A DNA stretch of 64,000 nucleotides, from NCBI RefSeq assembly GCF_032884065.1, contig NC_088871.1, forward strand, positions 17,790,472 through 17,854,471, written 5' to 3'. Position 1 is the first letter of the stretch. Each line of letters begins with the position of its first letter. Positions 36,801-46,546 of this stretch are shown here, piece after piece. A model generated the notes under the pieces. The model was not told the DNA's origin and did no database searches. It saw only the letters and a list, made by a program, of their open reading frames with translations. The position numbers and the translations under genes were made by a program. This DNA is from Artemia franciscana (Eukaryota > Arthropoda > Branchiopoda > Anostraca > Artemiidae).

Positions 36801-37518
36801 TGGGAGTGTAGCATAAATCTTGAAATGATGTAAGAATTGCACAATGATCAGATTGGAGAGACGACACCTTTACCATCTGAACTAAATCATAATATGAAGA
36901 AGGACCTAGAAGCAAATCTATAGTTGAGAAAGAGTTAGAAGAAATATTATACCTGGTCTGAAAGTCAAATGGAGTGAAAATCAAGGTGTCAGGAAAATTG
37001 GACAATATGTACTCTATTCCTCTTCCTGCTTTGTTGCTACCTGCTGATTGTTCCCAGAGAGGACTGTGGGCATTAAAATCACCAAAAATAAAGGTATTAT
37101 TACCTGATAATTCTGTTTCCAAGATACTTTGGATGTCCTTACTCCCACATGGATTATAAAAGGATTTTATGGCAAGATGGTTACCATTAGCTAAGGTAAT
37201 TAATATGCCTACAACATCTATTTCATCCCTGTAGATAGTTAAGGGTTGAGGGGAGTGTTGGATTGAATCATGAACGAAAATTGCCACACCCCCTCCCTTT
37301 CTGTTAGTTGATCTATCCTTCCTGTAGCACTTGTACCCAGGCATTTTGATTTTCTTGTACTGATGAAGATTAGTGTCTTGTAGACAAATAATTCCAATTC
37401 TCTTATCATTTGCACATTGGATAAGATCAGCAAGTTTATTTGAATTTAAAGAGACGCAATTCCATTGTAGGATCTGTAGCTTAGTTAACATAGGAAGGGT
37501 TGAATAGGTGACCTGCAT
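33815..37518 (-). pseudogene. LINE A ORF2: endonuclease-RT-RNase H, two frameshifts
   Basis: Segment 37,518-35,509 (669 codons): endonuclease (LQILQWNCVSLNSNK, CLQDTNLH, FGDFNAHSPLWE, SDHCAI) and the RT start (LRSYRPISVLPSFSKVLE, EQTGFRKGHSSLDN, motif A VLFDWSNAYGNV). Segment 35,585-34,686: RGLPQGAILSPLLF, LYADDLIIW with intact YADD, and YIRSNIEYG. Segment 34,882-33,815: RNase H (IYTDGSVQ, LSAELCAIRLA, LSDSKSALLL, a SHKG..NDMADSLA block) and a C-terminal Cys/His motif (CRICFSTEE..HILFDC). Frames shift near 35,590 and at a G-run at 34,731-34,740. Catalytic residues are otherwise present, about 1,230 residues in total. Confidence 0.9.
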
Positions 37519-39037
37519 GATATTTTGAGAGAATGGATGATAATTCTGTTCCTATTTCATTGAAAATAGAATTGGAAAAGTAGTATTCTGCAATTTCTTT
37601 TGTTATACTGGCTTTTTTATCTTTAGCCATATTTGATTGTAATATTAGGTCCACTGATGCAACATATTTAATTAAATTAGTAATATGAGGTCCAACTCTA
37701 TCTTGCATAGTTATGGCTTGAGTAGAAATATTAGGAAAAGCTGCCACTCTTTCAGACCAAGATTTAGGCTTAGTTTTAGGATTGTTGAGGGATGGACTAG
37801 CTTCAGCCACCTTGGGATGCTCCTTAGCCAATGGAGGGTAAGAAGTCTCAGTAGGAGGTATGAGTGCCTGATTTGGGTGGTTCTTGTGGACCTGTAGCCA
37901 GGGTTTTTGAGGAAGGGCTAAATTCCCTTCTTTGGCCTCATTAACTCTTGGACCTGATGGTACTTTTGACCGCTTGGCCAGCTCCATTGCAGCTATTGGG
38001 AAAGGAACATTTTCTTGAAGAGCAATCTTTAAAACTTTAGCTCGTTGAACATATTTAGGACATGAATTGTGATCTGTTGATTGATGTCTACCATCACAGT
38101 TTGTACATTTAGGCACTTCAGTGCATCTACTTTCTGTAGACAAGGAGTGATTACCAAGGCAATTAGGGCACCCTGGCACAGAAGAAGAACAATACTTAGA
38201 TGAGTGACCAAGCTTAAAACATTTTGAGCATTGAAGAGGTTTTTCTTGGTATATTTTATGAGCTTTTTGCTGACCAAAAAGGAATACTGAGTCAAATTGG
38301 GAACTAGCAGGTAAGATAAAGAGGACACTCTTACAACTTCTTGTTCCCTTAGAATCTAGTTTGCCCATACGATGAACATCCAGAACCTCCAGCATTTCCC
38401 CCTTGTTGTTCATAAGGCCATCTTTCAAGTCGTCATTTGACAGTTCCAATGGTATGTTGTACAGTACTATTTTCTGAGAATTTTTCAGGGTTGGTTTCCA
38501 CCATTCAGGTGTAACAGGGATATTGCCAATTTTATTTAGGCTAAGGGCTTTGTAGGCTTCATTTCTGTCTAGAAACATAACCATTAGTGAACCATCTCTG
38601 TTCACATTCACAGTGAAGCTGCATCTAAAAGTTTTGAAAAGATTCATTCTAATGTTAGTAATATTTTTGATAGAGAAGGATTGATCTTTTACTGTTGGAG
38701 CAAAAAGGATAATGGATTTGTCCTTTATCTCCACAGCTGGATTTGGGTTTGAGAGTCCCATTATTTCAGGAGGACTCATAGAAGGTTTTTTTCGTTTCTG
38801 TTTTCTGCCTACTGTCTGAAAATCCTCATTTAGCAGGTTTTCAGTTTCAGAGATTGGTGGCTCAGAGACAGTAATCATGGTTTCATTCAGGCTATCATCA
38901 TTGGATATTGGAGATACAACAATAGGAATATCAGCTTCTGATAACCAATTAGATGCTTGGCCCCCTTCCCTGAGGGGGCTAGAAGTGTTAGGAAACATTG
39001 GGTTCAGGAAAGGGAAATTCCAGAAAACTCTAACCAC
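37481..39037 (-). CDS. LINE A ORF1, gag-like nucleic-acid-binding protein
   Basis: An open frame of 518 codons. The true start may be the Met at residue 14 (MFPNTSSP). A Ser/Glu-rich N-terminus and a basic patch (GRKQKRKKP, about residue 76) are followed by a central RRM-like region. Three zinc knuckles follow at about residues 270-335: CSKCFKLGHSSKYC, CPNCLGNHSLSTESRC and CTNCDGRHQSTDHNSC. The C-terminus is Pro/Lys-rich. In this family ORF1p coats element RNA. The frame is fully open, which suggests a young insertion. Its end overlaps the ORF2 start by 38 bases, so coupled translation is plausible. Confidence 0.9.
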   Translation of the reverse strand: MVRVFWNFPFLNPMFPNTSSPLREGGQASNWLSEADIPIVVSPISNDDSLNETMITVSEPPISETENLLNEDFQTVGRKQKRKKPSMSPPEIMGLSNPNPAVEIKDKSIILFAPTVKDQSFSIKNITNIRMNLFKTFRCSFTVNVNRDGSLMVMFLDRNEAYKALSLNKIGNIPVTPEWWKPTLKNSQKIVLYNIPLELSNDDLKDGLMNNKGEMLEVLDVHRMGKLDSKGTRSCKSVLFILPASSQFDSVFLFGQQKAHKIYQEKPLQCSKCFKLGHSSKYCSSSVPGCPNCLGNHSLSTESRCTEVPKCTNCDGRHQSTDHNSCPKYVQRAKVLKIALQENVPFPIAAMELAKRSKVPSGPRVNEAKEGNLALPQKPWLQVHKNHPNQALIPPTETSYPPLAKEHPKVAEASPSLNNPKTKPKSWSERVAAFPNISTQAITMQDRVGPHITNLIKYVASVDLILQSNMAKDKKASITKEIAEYYFSNSIFNEIGTELSSILSKYHAGHLFNPSYVN

Positions 39038-39825
39038 GCAATAGATTTATATGAAAAGGCAAAATAATACTTCTCAAACAAAAGGAGTAGCAAGAGCTTT
39101 AATTCCTTTCACTCAGAAAATAAATGAAATCAATAATATAAATTTTTCATCAATTGATTTCTTCTTTTCTTCAATTTTCCTTTGAAAATTGTTTGAAAAA
39201 TCTTTTTCAAACTCCTTTGAAAAGTCGCAGGAAATTTAATCTATATGATAATGGCTTTTAATGGCAGGATTGCCAGAGTTGCCAATATGGAAGAATAGCC
39301 ACAGATGCCAAAATCACGGAATTTCCAGTTAAAATTTATTTTTGCATTAATCTTCGCAATCCAACAGTTTGAATTGTACTATAGCATGGTTAGAAAAAGA
39401 ACTGATCATTGCTTTCAATATTAAACATGAACTTACTGTTTTAGTTAACATGTTGTTACAAAAATCAAATAAGTAAAAGTTAATTTATTTTCTAGGATCT
39501 TGTAGAAGCTGATAAGATGAATCCTGATTCCAATTTGGAAGTGAAAATTAGTCAACTCTCTCAGTTAATCCGATCAAGTGCTTTGGCTTATCAGTCAAAA
39601 GAAGACGAGTTAAATCAAACTATATCTAAAATGAAGCACATGCTCAAGTAAGTATTTGGAGTAGAAATTATCGAAATTTCAGCTGGACAGCACTCATCAA
39701 AGACGCTTTGTCATACCTAAGAACAAAAGATGTATCATACACACTTTCGAAAATGACCAGTTTGTAGCAATTTAAATGATATTTTGGGTGGCACTTTATC
39801 AGTTAGAGCTTTAGTTTTGTTCAGT
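38832..39825. repeat. Second copy of window bases 1-994
   Basis: Exact match to 1-994 by eye, ending at the N gap. Confidence 0.95.
39496..39647 (+). CDS. Exon of a coiled-coil protein (copy 2)
   Basis: Identical to the exon at 665-816, including acceptor and GTAAGT donor. The contig ends 178 bases later. Across the gap, the candidate exon at 40,382 starts in the phase this donor needs. It is either a duplicated exon or the same exon assembled twice. Confidence 0.65.
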
Positions 39826-39925
39826 NNNNNNNNNNNNNNNNNNNNNNNNNNNNNNNNNNNNNNNNNNNNNNNNNNNNNNNNNNNNNNNNNNNNNNNNNNN
39901 NNNNNNNNNNNNNNNNNNNNNNNNN
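39826..39925. other. Assembly gap (100 N)
   Basis: Exactly 100 Ns, the usual placeholder for a gap of unknown length. Confidence 1.
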
Positions 39926-40381
39926 CAGCCTAAGCAAGAATTAGGAACTTGCGCATTCACCTTAAGCCCTACTCCCTGCCTATATAACTCATTGGGAGCT
40001 CGATATCTATTTACTTATTCATTACTATTCAATGCTTTCCTCTTCCAGGTACCTCTCCTCAGAACTAAACATATATTTTAGATTTTTTTTTCTGAGAAAA
40101 AACACTTTTGGTATGCATATGTAGTTTAAACTTAGGTTTTACAAATCAACTAACCCATAGAACTTGTTTGATAAATTTATCAAATTGTTTTAGGGAGTAA
40201 AAAGCACCGAAAAGCGTTAATGCTGCAACTTGTGTCTCAATTCCTCTTTGACTAGTTTAGGGTGACAATTTTAATTGCAAAGGCAATTTTAAGGTGGCAA
40301 TAACTAGTTTAGGGTGGCAATTCAAATTTACGGTGGCATCTGAAGTTGCAGACCAGTTGAATCTTTATGTTGCATTTTTAG

Positions 40382-40469
40382 ACGAAAGAAAGATGCTGAA
40401 AATGCCACTAATCTTACAACAGATTCAACGACAGAAGTCGTAAAACAGCTCAGGACTCAGAAATGGTAG
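40382..40469 (+). CDS. Candidate short exon or terminal exon
   Basis: After a fair acceptor (TGCATTTTTAG), one completing base and 28 codons reach TAG at 40,467-40,469. Alternatively a donor GTAGAG at 40,466 would make it internal. The peptide starts RKKDAENATNLTTDSTTEVV and ends KQLRTQKW, polar and helix-like. The phase fits the exon at 39,496 (AA+A = Lys). It is short, unrecognised and separated from that exon by a gap. Confidence 0.35.
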
Positions 40470-40785
40470 AGACGCTTTCTACAGACTCCTAACCTTATTT
40501 AATTAAAATTAAAATGATTTTCGTTCATTGAAATTATTTTGATTATTTTTCATTTATCTATTTTAATTATTTATTAATTTATTATTACCTTATCTATTTT
40601 ATTATTTATGTATTATTTAATTTATCATCTATTTTAGTTAACTTATTTTAATTAATTAAGAATTATTTTGATGAATCAAACTCAATTAATTAAATAAAGT
40701 TTACTTGATTAAAGTCTAAGCGATTAAAACTTACTTTGATTAAAATTAATAGCTAAATTCTAAGGACAGTGAAAATGAAATATGA
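40470..40785. other. A+T-rich sequence with TTTATTTAATTA patches
   Basis: No gene or recognised element; extremely A+T-rich at 40,500-40,740. Confidence 0.5.
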
Positions 40786-40787
40786 TT

Positions 40788-41210
40788 GTTTGAAGCCTGA
40801 TTAAAGTCAATTTTGATTGAAAAAAAAAATCAAAGATTGAAGTCCGATTGTTTGAAGAAAGTTTGATTGGAGTCAATTCTGATTGAAGAAACTAAAGTCA
40901 AAGATTGAAGTCTGATTTTTTGAAAAAAAATCTTATTCAAGTCAATTCTGGAAGAAAATAAGTCGAAGATTTAAGTCTGATCTTTTGAAAAAATTCTGAT
41001 GAAGTCTGATCCAAGTGAATTCTAGAAGAAGATAAAGTCGAAGACTGAAGTCTGATAGTTTGGAAAAAGTCTGACAAGTCTGATTGAAGTCAATTCTGAT
41101 TGAAATCATTTCAAAAAGTCTGATGAAGTCTGCTTGAAGTCAATTGTGACTGAAGAAAATGAAGTCTTCATTGCTTAAAGAAAGTCTGATGAAGTCTGAC
41201 TAGAGTCAAT
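40788..41210 (+). repeat. ~65-bp GATTGAAGTC minisatellite
   Basis: Units with GTTTGAAGAAAG, GAAGTCAATTCTGATTGAAG and AAAGATTGAAGTCTGAT start near 40,788, 40,850, 40,917, 40,981 and 41,057 (spacings 62-76), then break down. Confidence 0.75.
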
Positions 41211-41219
41211 TCTTAACTT

Positions 41220-41800
41220 AAAATAAAAAAATAAAAAAATCATTAATGAAATGACAAAACAAATAAAAGTACTGGTGCCTAGAAGATCCAAAAAAAAATA
41301 ATAATCCCGGACTCACCATGGGTCCATTTATTCCTGAAAACCATGATTTTCAAGATTTTCTTTGGGTTCTTTCAATATTATGAAGATTTTAGATCAGTGT
41401 AACATTTTCAGCAGCGTTGCAACATTGAATCATAAAAAAAGCTAAGGCAAATACCTAAATTTGGCAATACCCTACAAAATTCAAAAATCAATATCATGTT
41501 GTTTCCGAATGACAACAGAGCATTCAAAATAAAGTTATGTCTTCTTAAGCTGTTTCTATGACATTGGATTTTGACCTTTTTGCCGATTTTTTAAACATGT
41601 TTCTTTTCTTTTTTTTGATAACCATTAATACCAAAAAATACATAGCTGCATGCGAAGGTATTGTTCATCAAAAGATGAATTGCCTACCTTTATTCTAGTA
41701 TTTTAAGACATATGTGGTTGTGTAAGTTTCAATTAAACCAATTCAGAAAATGAAACTTCATTGTGTAGGTTTCTACTTGACCAATTCAAACGATAACATT
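41220..41800. other. Sequence without recognised features
   Basis: A+T-rich; no gene signal. Confidence 0.4.
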
Positions 41801-41809
41801 TTACTTTTC

Positions 41810-42160
41810 ACTGTTCTAGGTACTTTAGAAAAACTAAAGTATTGGTAGCTTTTCCATCATTCTTTACTCGCTTAAACCAGGAATAAAAGGAGCTTAAGCC
41901 TTAAAAAACGTATATAGTTGCCTACGTTTTCACTTAACCGATTCAAAAGGTGAAATTTCGTTTTCACTGTCCTTGGTACTAAAATAAAACAAAAAACTAG
42001 TGTTGGTACTTTTCCCATCTTTTTCAAATAGCTTACACCTTAAAACAAAGAGCTTAAACCTTAAAAGAAAGAGCTTAAACCTAAAAAAAAAAATGCATAG
42101 TTGAGTAAGCTTCAACTCAATCAATTCAAAGAATGTAAGTTTCTTTTTCATTTACGAAAA
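41810..42160. repeat. Low-copy repeat flanking the Penelope element (left)
   Basis: A motif of the type GGTACTTTTCCATCTTTCT, then AGCTTAAACCTTAAAA, repeats two to three times here and again at about 44,820-44,990, in the same orientation on the other side of the Penelope-like element. Confidence 0.5.
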
Positions 42161-42240
42161 ATTAAGCAAAAAAAAAACAACGGGTTTAATTTCAAAAAAG
42201 TAGTGAAAAAAGAAAACAAAAAAACACTTTAATTTAAAAA

Positions 42241-42270
42241 AATTCCGAATATTTCGGCCAACAACTCACA
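42241..42270 (-). ncRNA. Hammerhead-like remnant, left arm
   Basis: On the minus strand, GGCCGAAATATTCGGAATT keeps the GAAA and stem III part of the motif seen at 17,003 and 44,674. The first stem II strand is lost. Confidence 0.35.
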
Positions 42271-42464
42271 TTATACACAAACTTCCAACATTAATGTTAC
42301 AACATAAGAGTAAAATCAAAGAGAATGTCTACAGTGAAGCCATGGATTTCACTTCTCTTTTCTCTTCTTTTTTCTCCTCTCGCTTCACTTTTCTCTTCTC
42401 AACAGTCAGTGTGTAGATGAGAATCTTTTAAAGTGAAAACTATATTTACTTTAACAAAAAAAGG

Positions 42465-43195
42465 GTCATCAAACCCGAGGTCCATCATCCCTAACTGAAT
42501 TTCACATGTTAATAAACAAATTCATGAAATATAAAAAAATGAATTTTTTGTTGTTTGCTAGTTTAGCTGCAATCCGTTGACTTTTTCAAGCTTTGACATC
42601 ATTCTGAACTTTGTTCGCAAGGTTATCACTTGTTCCAGGACAATTATGTAATCACTACTGGTCGACGATTTTACCTGCTCCTTGATCAAGCTATTACAAA
42701 TTTAGTTTATCCTACAACCCCCTTCAGGTCTGTTAATACTCATACCCCCCTAGATGATCTTTTTAATTTCAATAATTTCCCTGAAACTTTGCATAAGTCC
42801 TGCAAACATATCTACAAAATTTGTGGATCAAATAAAATATTGTGATGAGGAAAGTAAAAAATGTGTTCTGCTATAACTGATTCAGATGTTTCAGGGTTTT
42901 ATTATGTTTTAGCGAGCAATCTATGGCATTTTTTTTTTTGTTGCTGTAGCCTAATTTCTAAATTCTGTTGTGTTCTTCCTACATTAAATTTACCACAAGA
43001 GCATGGAACTTTGTATACTCCCCTTTGTATGTTTCTTGGAGCTTAGTATTTTCCGTTATTTAGCAAAGAGCTTATAGTTTGTCCTGATTTAAATGCTGTG
43101 TTTATATTATGTTCTTTTAGTTCTCCTTTTAATTTCTGTGACAAAATTGGGATATAAGGCAAAGTTATGTAATTTGTTTTTTTTAGCAATGATGG
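42465..43195 (-). pseudogene. Penelope C-terminal region, inverted copy
   Basis: The reverse complement repeats the 3' part of the coding copy at 43,740-44,440, including the CCACAAGAG...CCTACATTAAATTTACC segment (GIY-YIG core) and the post-coding TTAATAAACAAATTCATGAA. Frames are broken and carry indels. It diverges clearly from the plus copy, so the inversion is not recent. Confidence 0.75.
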
Positions 43196-43249
43196 GGCTC
43201 TTAAGTCCGCTATGAGCAAACTTGTGTAAAGTATGTAGAAACTTTAGCT

Positions 43250-44360
43250 ATAGATTTTAAAACCTTATTTTTAAGGCAGATTATTCTGCCTCAAAGAATG
43301 ATCTTTTAGTTATTCGGAATTATGGGGAATCACAAATTGAAGGTTTTCTGGAATATTTAAATAATTTGGGAGGGGAATTAGTTTTTACAATTGAAAAAGA
43401 AACAGAGAATAAGTTACCGTTTCTGGATATCCATAGAATAATAATGGACTAGCTTCTTCAATTTACCGTCCGAATAACAACATCCGTTTTTTGTCTTTCG
43501 CATCAAATCTCCCGATCCAAGTACAAAGGGGTGTAATTATTTCTTTAGTTGATAGGGTTAAAATTAGCATCGCCAGAATACATGAGTAGTGAACTATCTT
43601 TTATTAAGGATATTCTAATAGGTAAAGGATATCCCGAAAATATGATTCCTCAAATGATTAAAAAAGAAAAAAAGTTAATAGAACCTGTAATACTGTAAAA
43701 GACTCTAAAGGTTACTGCAGAAGAAGACGGATAAACTCAACAAAAAATTTACATAATTTTGCCTTATATCCTTATGTTGTCACAGAAATTAAAAAGAGAA
43801 CTAAAAGAACATAATATAAAAACAGCATTTAAATCAGGACGAACTATAAGCTTTTTGCTAAACAATGGAAAAGACAAAGTTCCAAAAAACATACAAAGGG
43901 GAGCATACATAATTCCATGCTCTTGTGGTAAATTTTATGTAGGAAGAACAATGCAGAGTTTAAAAATAGGCTACGACAACACAAAAATGCCATAGATTGC
44001 TCGCTAAGACATAGTAAAAAACTGGAAACGTTTGAATCAGCTGTTGCTGAACACATTTTTAACTTCCTCATCGCAATATTTTATTTGATCACACAAAAAT
44101 TGTAGATACGTGTGTAGGACTTTCGCAAAGTTTCAGTGAAGTTATAGAAATAAAAAAGATCATCTATGGGGGTATTAGTATTAAGAGAGATGGAGGGGAT
44201 TTTAAGATAAACTCACTTTATAATAGTTTAATTAGGAAGCAGGTAAAATCGTCAACCAGTGGTGATTTACATAATTGTCCTGCAACTAGTGATAACCTTG
44301 CGAAGAAACGTCAGAATGAGGTCAAAGCTGGAACAAGTCAGCGAACTAAAGTAAACTAGC
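43250..44360 (+). pseudogene. Penelope-like RT end and GIY-YIG endonuclease
   Basis: In changing frames: an IEGFLEYLNNLGGEL and LPFLDIH segment (end of the RT) near 43,330-43,435, then PEYMSSELSFIKDIL near 43,575-43,620. The best frame (43,759-43,995) has LSQKLKRELKEHNIKTAF, KVPKNIQRGAYIIPC and CGKFYVGRTMQSLK, the GIY-YIG nuclease core (here AYIIPC and FYVGRT). A shifted frame continues through AVAEHIFN to QRTKVN and a stop near 44,358. The nuclease nicks target DNA in this family. The N-terminal RT is absent and the gene is dead. Confidence 0.8.
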
Positions 44361-44673
44361 AAAAAAAAATCATTTATTTTATAGTTCATGAATTTGTTTA
44401 TTAACCTGTGAAATTTAGTTATACCTGGGGTTTGGTGACATTTTTTTTTTCAAATAAATATAGTCTTCACTTTTGATAGATACTCATTTATACACTTTTC
44501 ATTTACACAGAGGAGAGTGACTCATGATTTAACTGTAGACATTCGCATTGGCTTTATTCTTATGTTAGAGCATCAGTGCTGGAAGTTTGTTTATAATGTG
44601 ATTTGTTCTTATTTGTGTGTGTTATGTTTTAAAAATCAACTTTCTTTTTTTTCGTTCTTTTCGTTTTTTTTTG

Positions 44674-44720
44674 TTGAGAAAGGCTCCCAGGCGTGGGGCC
44701 AAAATATTCAGAATATTTTT
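44674..44720 (+). ncRNA. Hammerhead-like motif, right end of Penelope element
   Basis: TTGAGAA (decayed core) is followed by GGCTCC...GGGGCC (stem II), then AAAATATT-CAG-AATATTTT, a perfect 8-bp stem III. It aligns with the better preserved core at 17,003-17,040. The core C and the GAAA G are mutated, so it is probably inactive. Confidence 0.45.
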
Positions 44721-44819
44721 TCTTTTAATTAAAATGTTGTTTTGTTTTTATTTTTTTACTGCTTTGTTGAAATTAAAACCCATTTTTTTGCTTTATTTTT
44801 CGTAAATGAAAAAGCAGTG

Positions 44820-44980
44820 TGGTCTGTCTTTAGTATTGTCTTTGGTACTTCAAAAAAACTAAAGCATTGGTACTTTTTGCATCTTTCTCTGCTAGCTTAA
44901 CCCTAAAAAAAATAACAAAACATCACTTTTTCTATCTTCCTCTACTAATTTAAGTTTAAAAAAAATTAAACCAAACTTCA
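44820..44980. repeat. Low-copy repeat flanking the Penelope element (right)
   Basis: Same motifs and orientation as 41,810-42,160. The Penelope-like block sits between the two. Confidence 0.45.
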
Positions 44981-44981
44981 C

Positions 44982-45100
44982 TTTTTCATCTTCAGCTATT
45001 TGAAGCGCCAGCTCCATATCCATTATTTCTTGAAGATGCACATCTTTATGCAATCCCTGTGTCTCTTCCTTACTCACTCCTTCATCATCACTTCCTTTTC
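44982..45100 (-). CDS. Candidate internal exon, minus strand, UIM-like helix
   Basis: Between a moderate acceptor (ACTATATTTAAG) and a weak donor (GTGAAG), two completing bases and 39 codons are open. The peptide starts KGSDDEGVSKEETQGLHKD and ends EIMDMELALQIAEDEK. The last part resembles a ubiquitin-interacting-type helix (acidic, then LALQIAEDE), but the usual Ser is replaced by Ala. It could be an upstream exon of the minus-strand gene ending at 33,405; phases do not join directly, so other exons would lie between. Confidence 0.35.
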
Positions 45101-45162
45101 CTTAAATATAGTAAAAGATTTATAAATCTACGTACACAGTTTATATCAGTAAGAAGGGGGGG

Positions 45163-46446
45163 GGGAACCTGTTTCTTTTATTATTCTTTTCATCTGTGTT
45201 ATTCCGCTACTGTTTTTACTTCTATTTCTGTTTTTGTCTAATCTGTTTCTATTTTTCCAAAAAACAGAAGAGAAAGGAGAAATAGGTTACTTGTTATTGA
45301 CCGACCTATTTCTGCTTCTGTTCTTTTTTTCACTTGTTTTTTTTTGTTTCTGTTTATACTTATGTTTTGTTTTTGTCTAACCCGTTTCTATTTTTCTAAA
45401 ACACAGAAGAGAAAGGAGAAATAGGTTACCCGTTTTTGACGGACCTATTTCTATTTCTGTTCTGTTTCATCTGTTTTTTTTTTCAGTTTCTGTTTTTACT
45501 TCTGTTTCTGTTTTTGTCTAATCTTTTTCTATTTTTCCAAAAAACAGAAGAGAAAGGAGAAATAGGATACCTGTTTTTGACGGACCTGTTTCTATTTATA
45601 TTCTGTTTTTTTTTTCGTCTGTTTTTTCCGTTTTTGTTTTTACTTCTGTTTCTGTTTTTCTCCAACCTGTTTCAGTTTTTGCAAAAAACAGAACGGAAAG
45701 GAGAAACAGGTCACCTGTCTTTGACAGACCTATTTCTGTTTCTGCTCTGTTTTTTTTTCATTTACGTTTTTACTTCTATTTCTGTTTTTGCCTAACCTGT
45801 TTGGATTTTTACAAAAACAGCAGAACAGAAAGGTGAAACAGGTCTCCTGTCCTTGATGGACCTATTTCTGTTTCTGTTCGCTTTTTTTTTCATCTGTTAT
45901 TTCCGTTTCTGTTTTTACTTCTGTTTCTGTTTTTGTCTAGCCTGTTCCTCTTTTTCCCAAAAAAAGAAGAGAAAAGAAAAATAGGTGACCTGTTTTTGAC
46001 GGACCTGTTTCTGTTTCTATTCTTTTTTTTCATCTGTTTTTTCTCTTGCTGTTTCTTCTTCTGTTTCTGTTTTTGTCTAACCTGTTTCTATTTTTCCAAA
46101 AAACAGAAGAGGAAGGAGAAATTGGTTACCGGTTTCTGACAGACCTATTTCTGTTTCTGTCTTGTTTTTTCATATGTTTTTACCGATTCTGTTTTTAGTT
46201 CTGTTTCTGTTTTTGTCTAAAGTTTTTTAATTTTTCCACAAATGACAGAACAGAAAGGAGAAACAGGTTACCTGTTTTTGATGGACCTATTTCTGTTTTA
46301 GTTCTGTTTTTTTTTTTTTTTCATCTGTTTTTTTTTCCGTTTCTGTTTTTACTTCTGTTTCTGTTTATGTCTAACCTGTTTTAGCTTTTCCAAAAATAAC
46401 AGAACAGAAAGGAGAAACAGTTCACCTGTTTTTGTGGACCTATTTC
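45163..46446 (+). repeat. ~140-bp satellite array, runs into the gap
   Basis: The landmark GACCTATTTCTGTTTCTGTTC recurs at 45,303, 45,442, 45,583, 45,727, 45,859, 46,002, 46,142, 46,284 and 46,437 (spacing 132-153). Each unit also has CCTGTTTCTATTTTTCC mirrored by GGAGAAATAGG, so each can form a hairpin. At least nine units are present. The array is cut by the N gap and absent after it, so its true length is unknown. Confidence 0.9.
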
Positions 46447-46546
46447 NNNNNNNNNNNNNNNNNNNNNNNNNNNNNNNNNNNNNNNNNNNNNNNNNNNNNN
46501 NNNNNNNNNNNNNNNNNNNNNNNNNNNNNNNNNNNNNNNNNNNNNN
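46447..46546. other. Assembly gap (100 N)
   Basis: Exactly 100 Ns directly at the satellite array, so the gap is probably a collapsed repeat. Confidence 1.

Larger units (their letters stand above)
33640..39040 (-). mobile_element. LINE A, near full-length I-clade retrotransposon
   Basis: Minus-strand element of about 5.4 kb. ORF1 carries three CCHC knuckles (39,037-37,481). ORF2 carries endonuclease, RT and RNase H (37,518-33,815). A 3' UTR of about 170 bases contains a GGCCGGCC palindrome. ORF1 and ORF2 overlap by 38 bases in different frames. RNase H after the RT, together with CCHC-rich ORF1, fits the I clade rather than Jockey or CR1. The two ORF2 frameshifts could be sequencing indels. 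It is in an intron of the minus-strand gene ending at 33,405. Its 5' end is repeated exactly at 1-206. Confidence 0.9.
42235..44725. mobile_element. Penelope-like element with inverted partial copy
   Basis: A plus-strand coding part (43,250-44,360) is mirrored by a minus-strand partial copy (42,465-43,195). Together they form a ~700-bp inverted repeat around a ~550-bp unique RT part. The mirrored homology extends outward to hammerhead-like motifs at 42,241-42,270 (-) and 44,674-44,720 (+). Penelope-like elements often carry partial copies as flanking repeats. GIY-YIG endonuclease motifs identify the family. Confidence 0.8.

Noticed and set aside
40788..41210. CRISPR-like array
   Set aside because: The units are contiguous degenerate minisatellite repeats with no unique spacers, in animal DNA.
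45436..45795. 119-codon Phe/Leu-rich frame resembling membrane segments
   Set aside because: It is the T-rich 140-bp satellite read in one frame; the same pattern repeats per unit.
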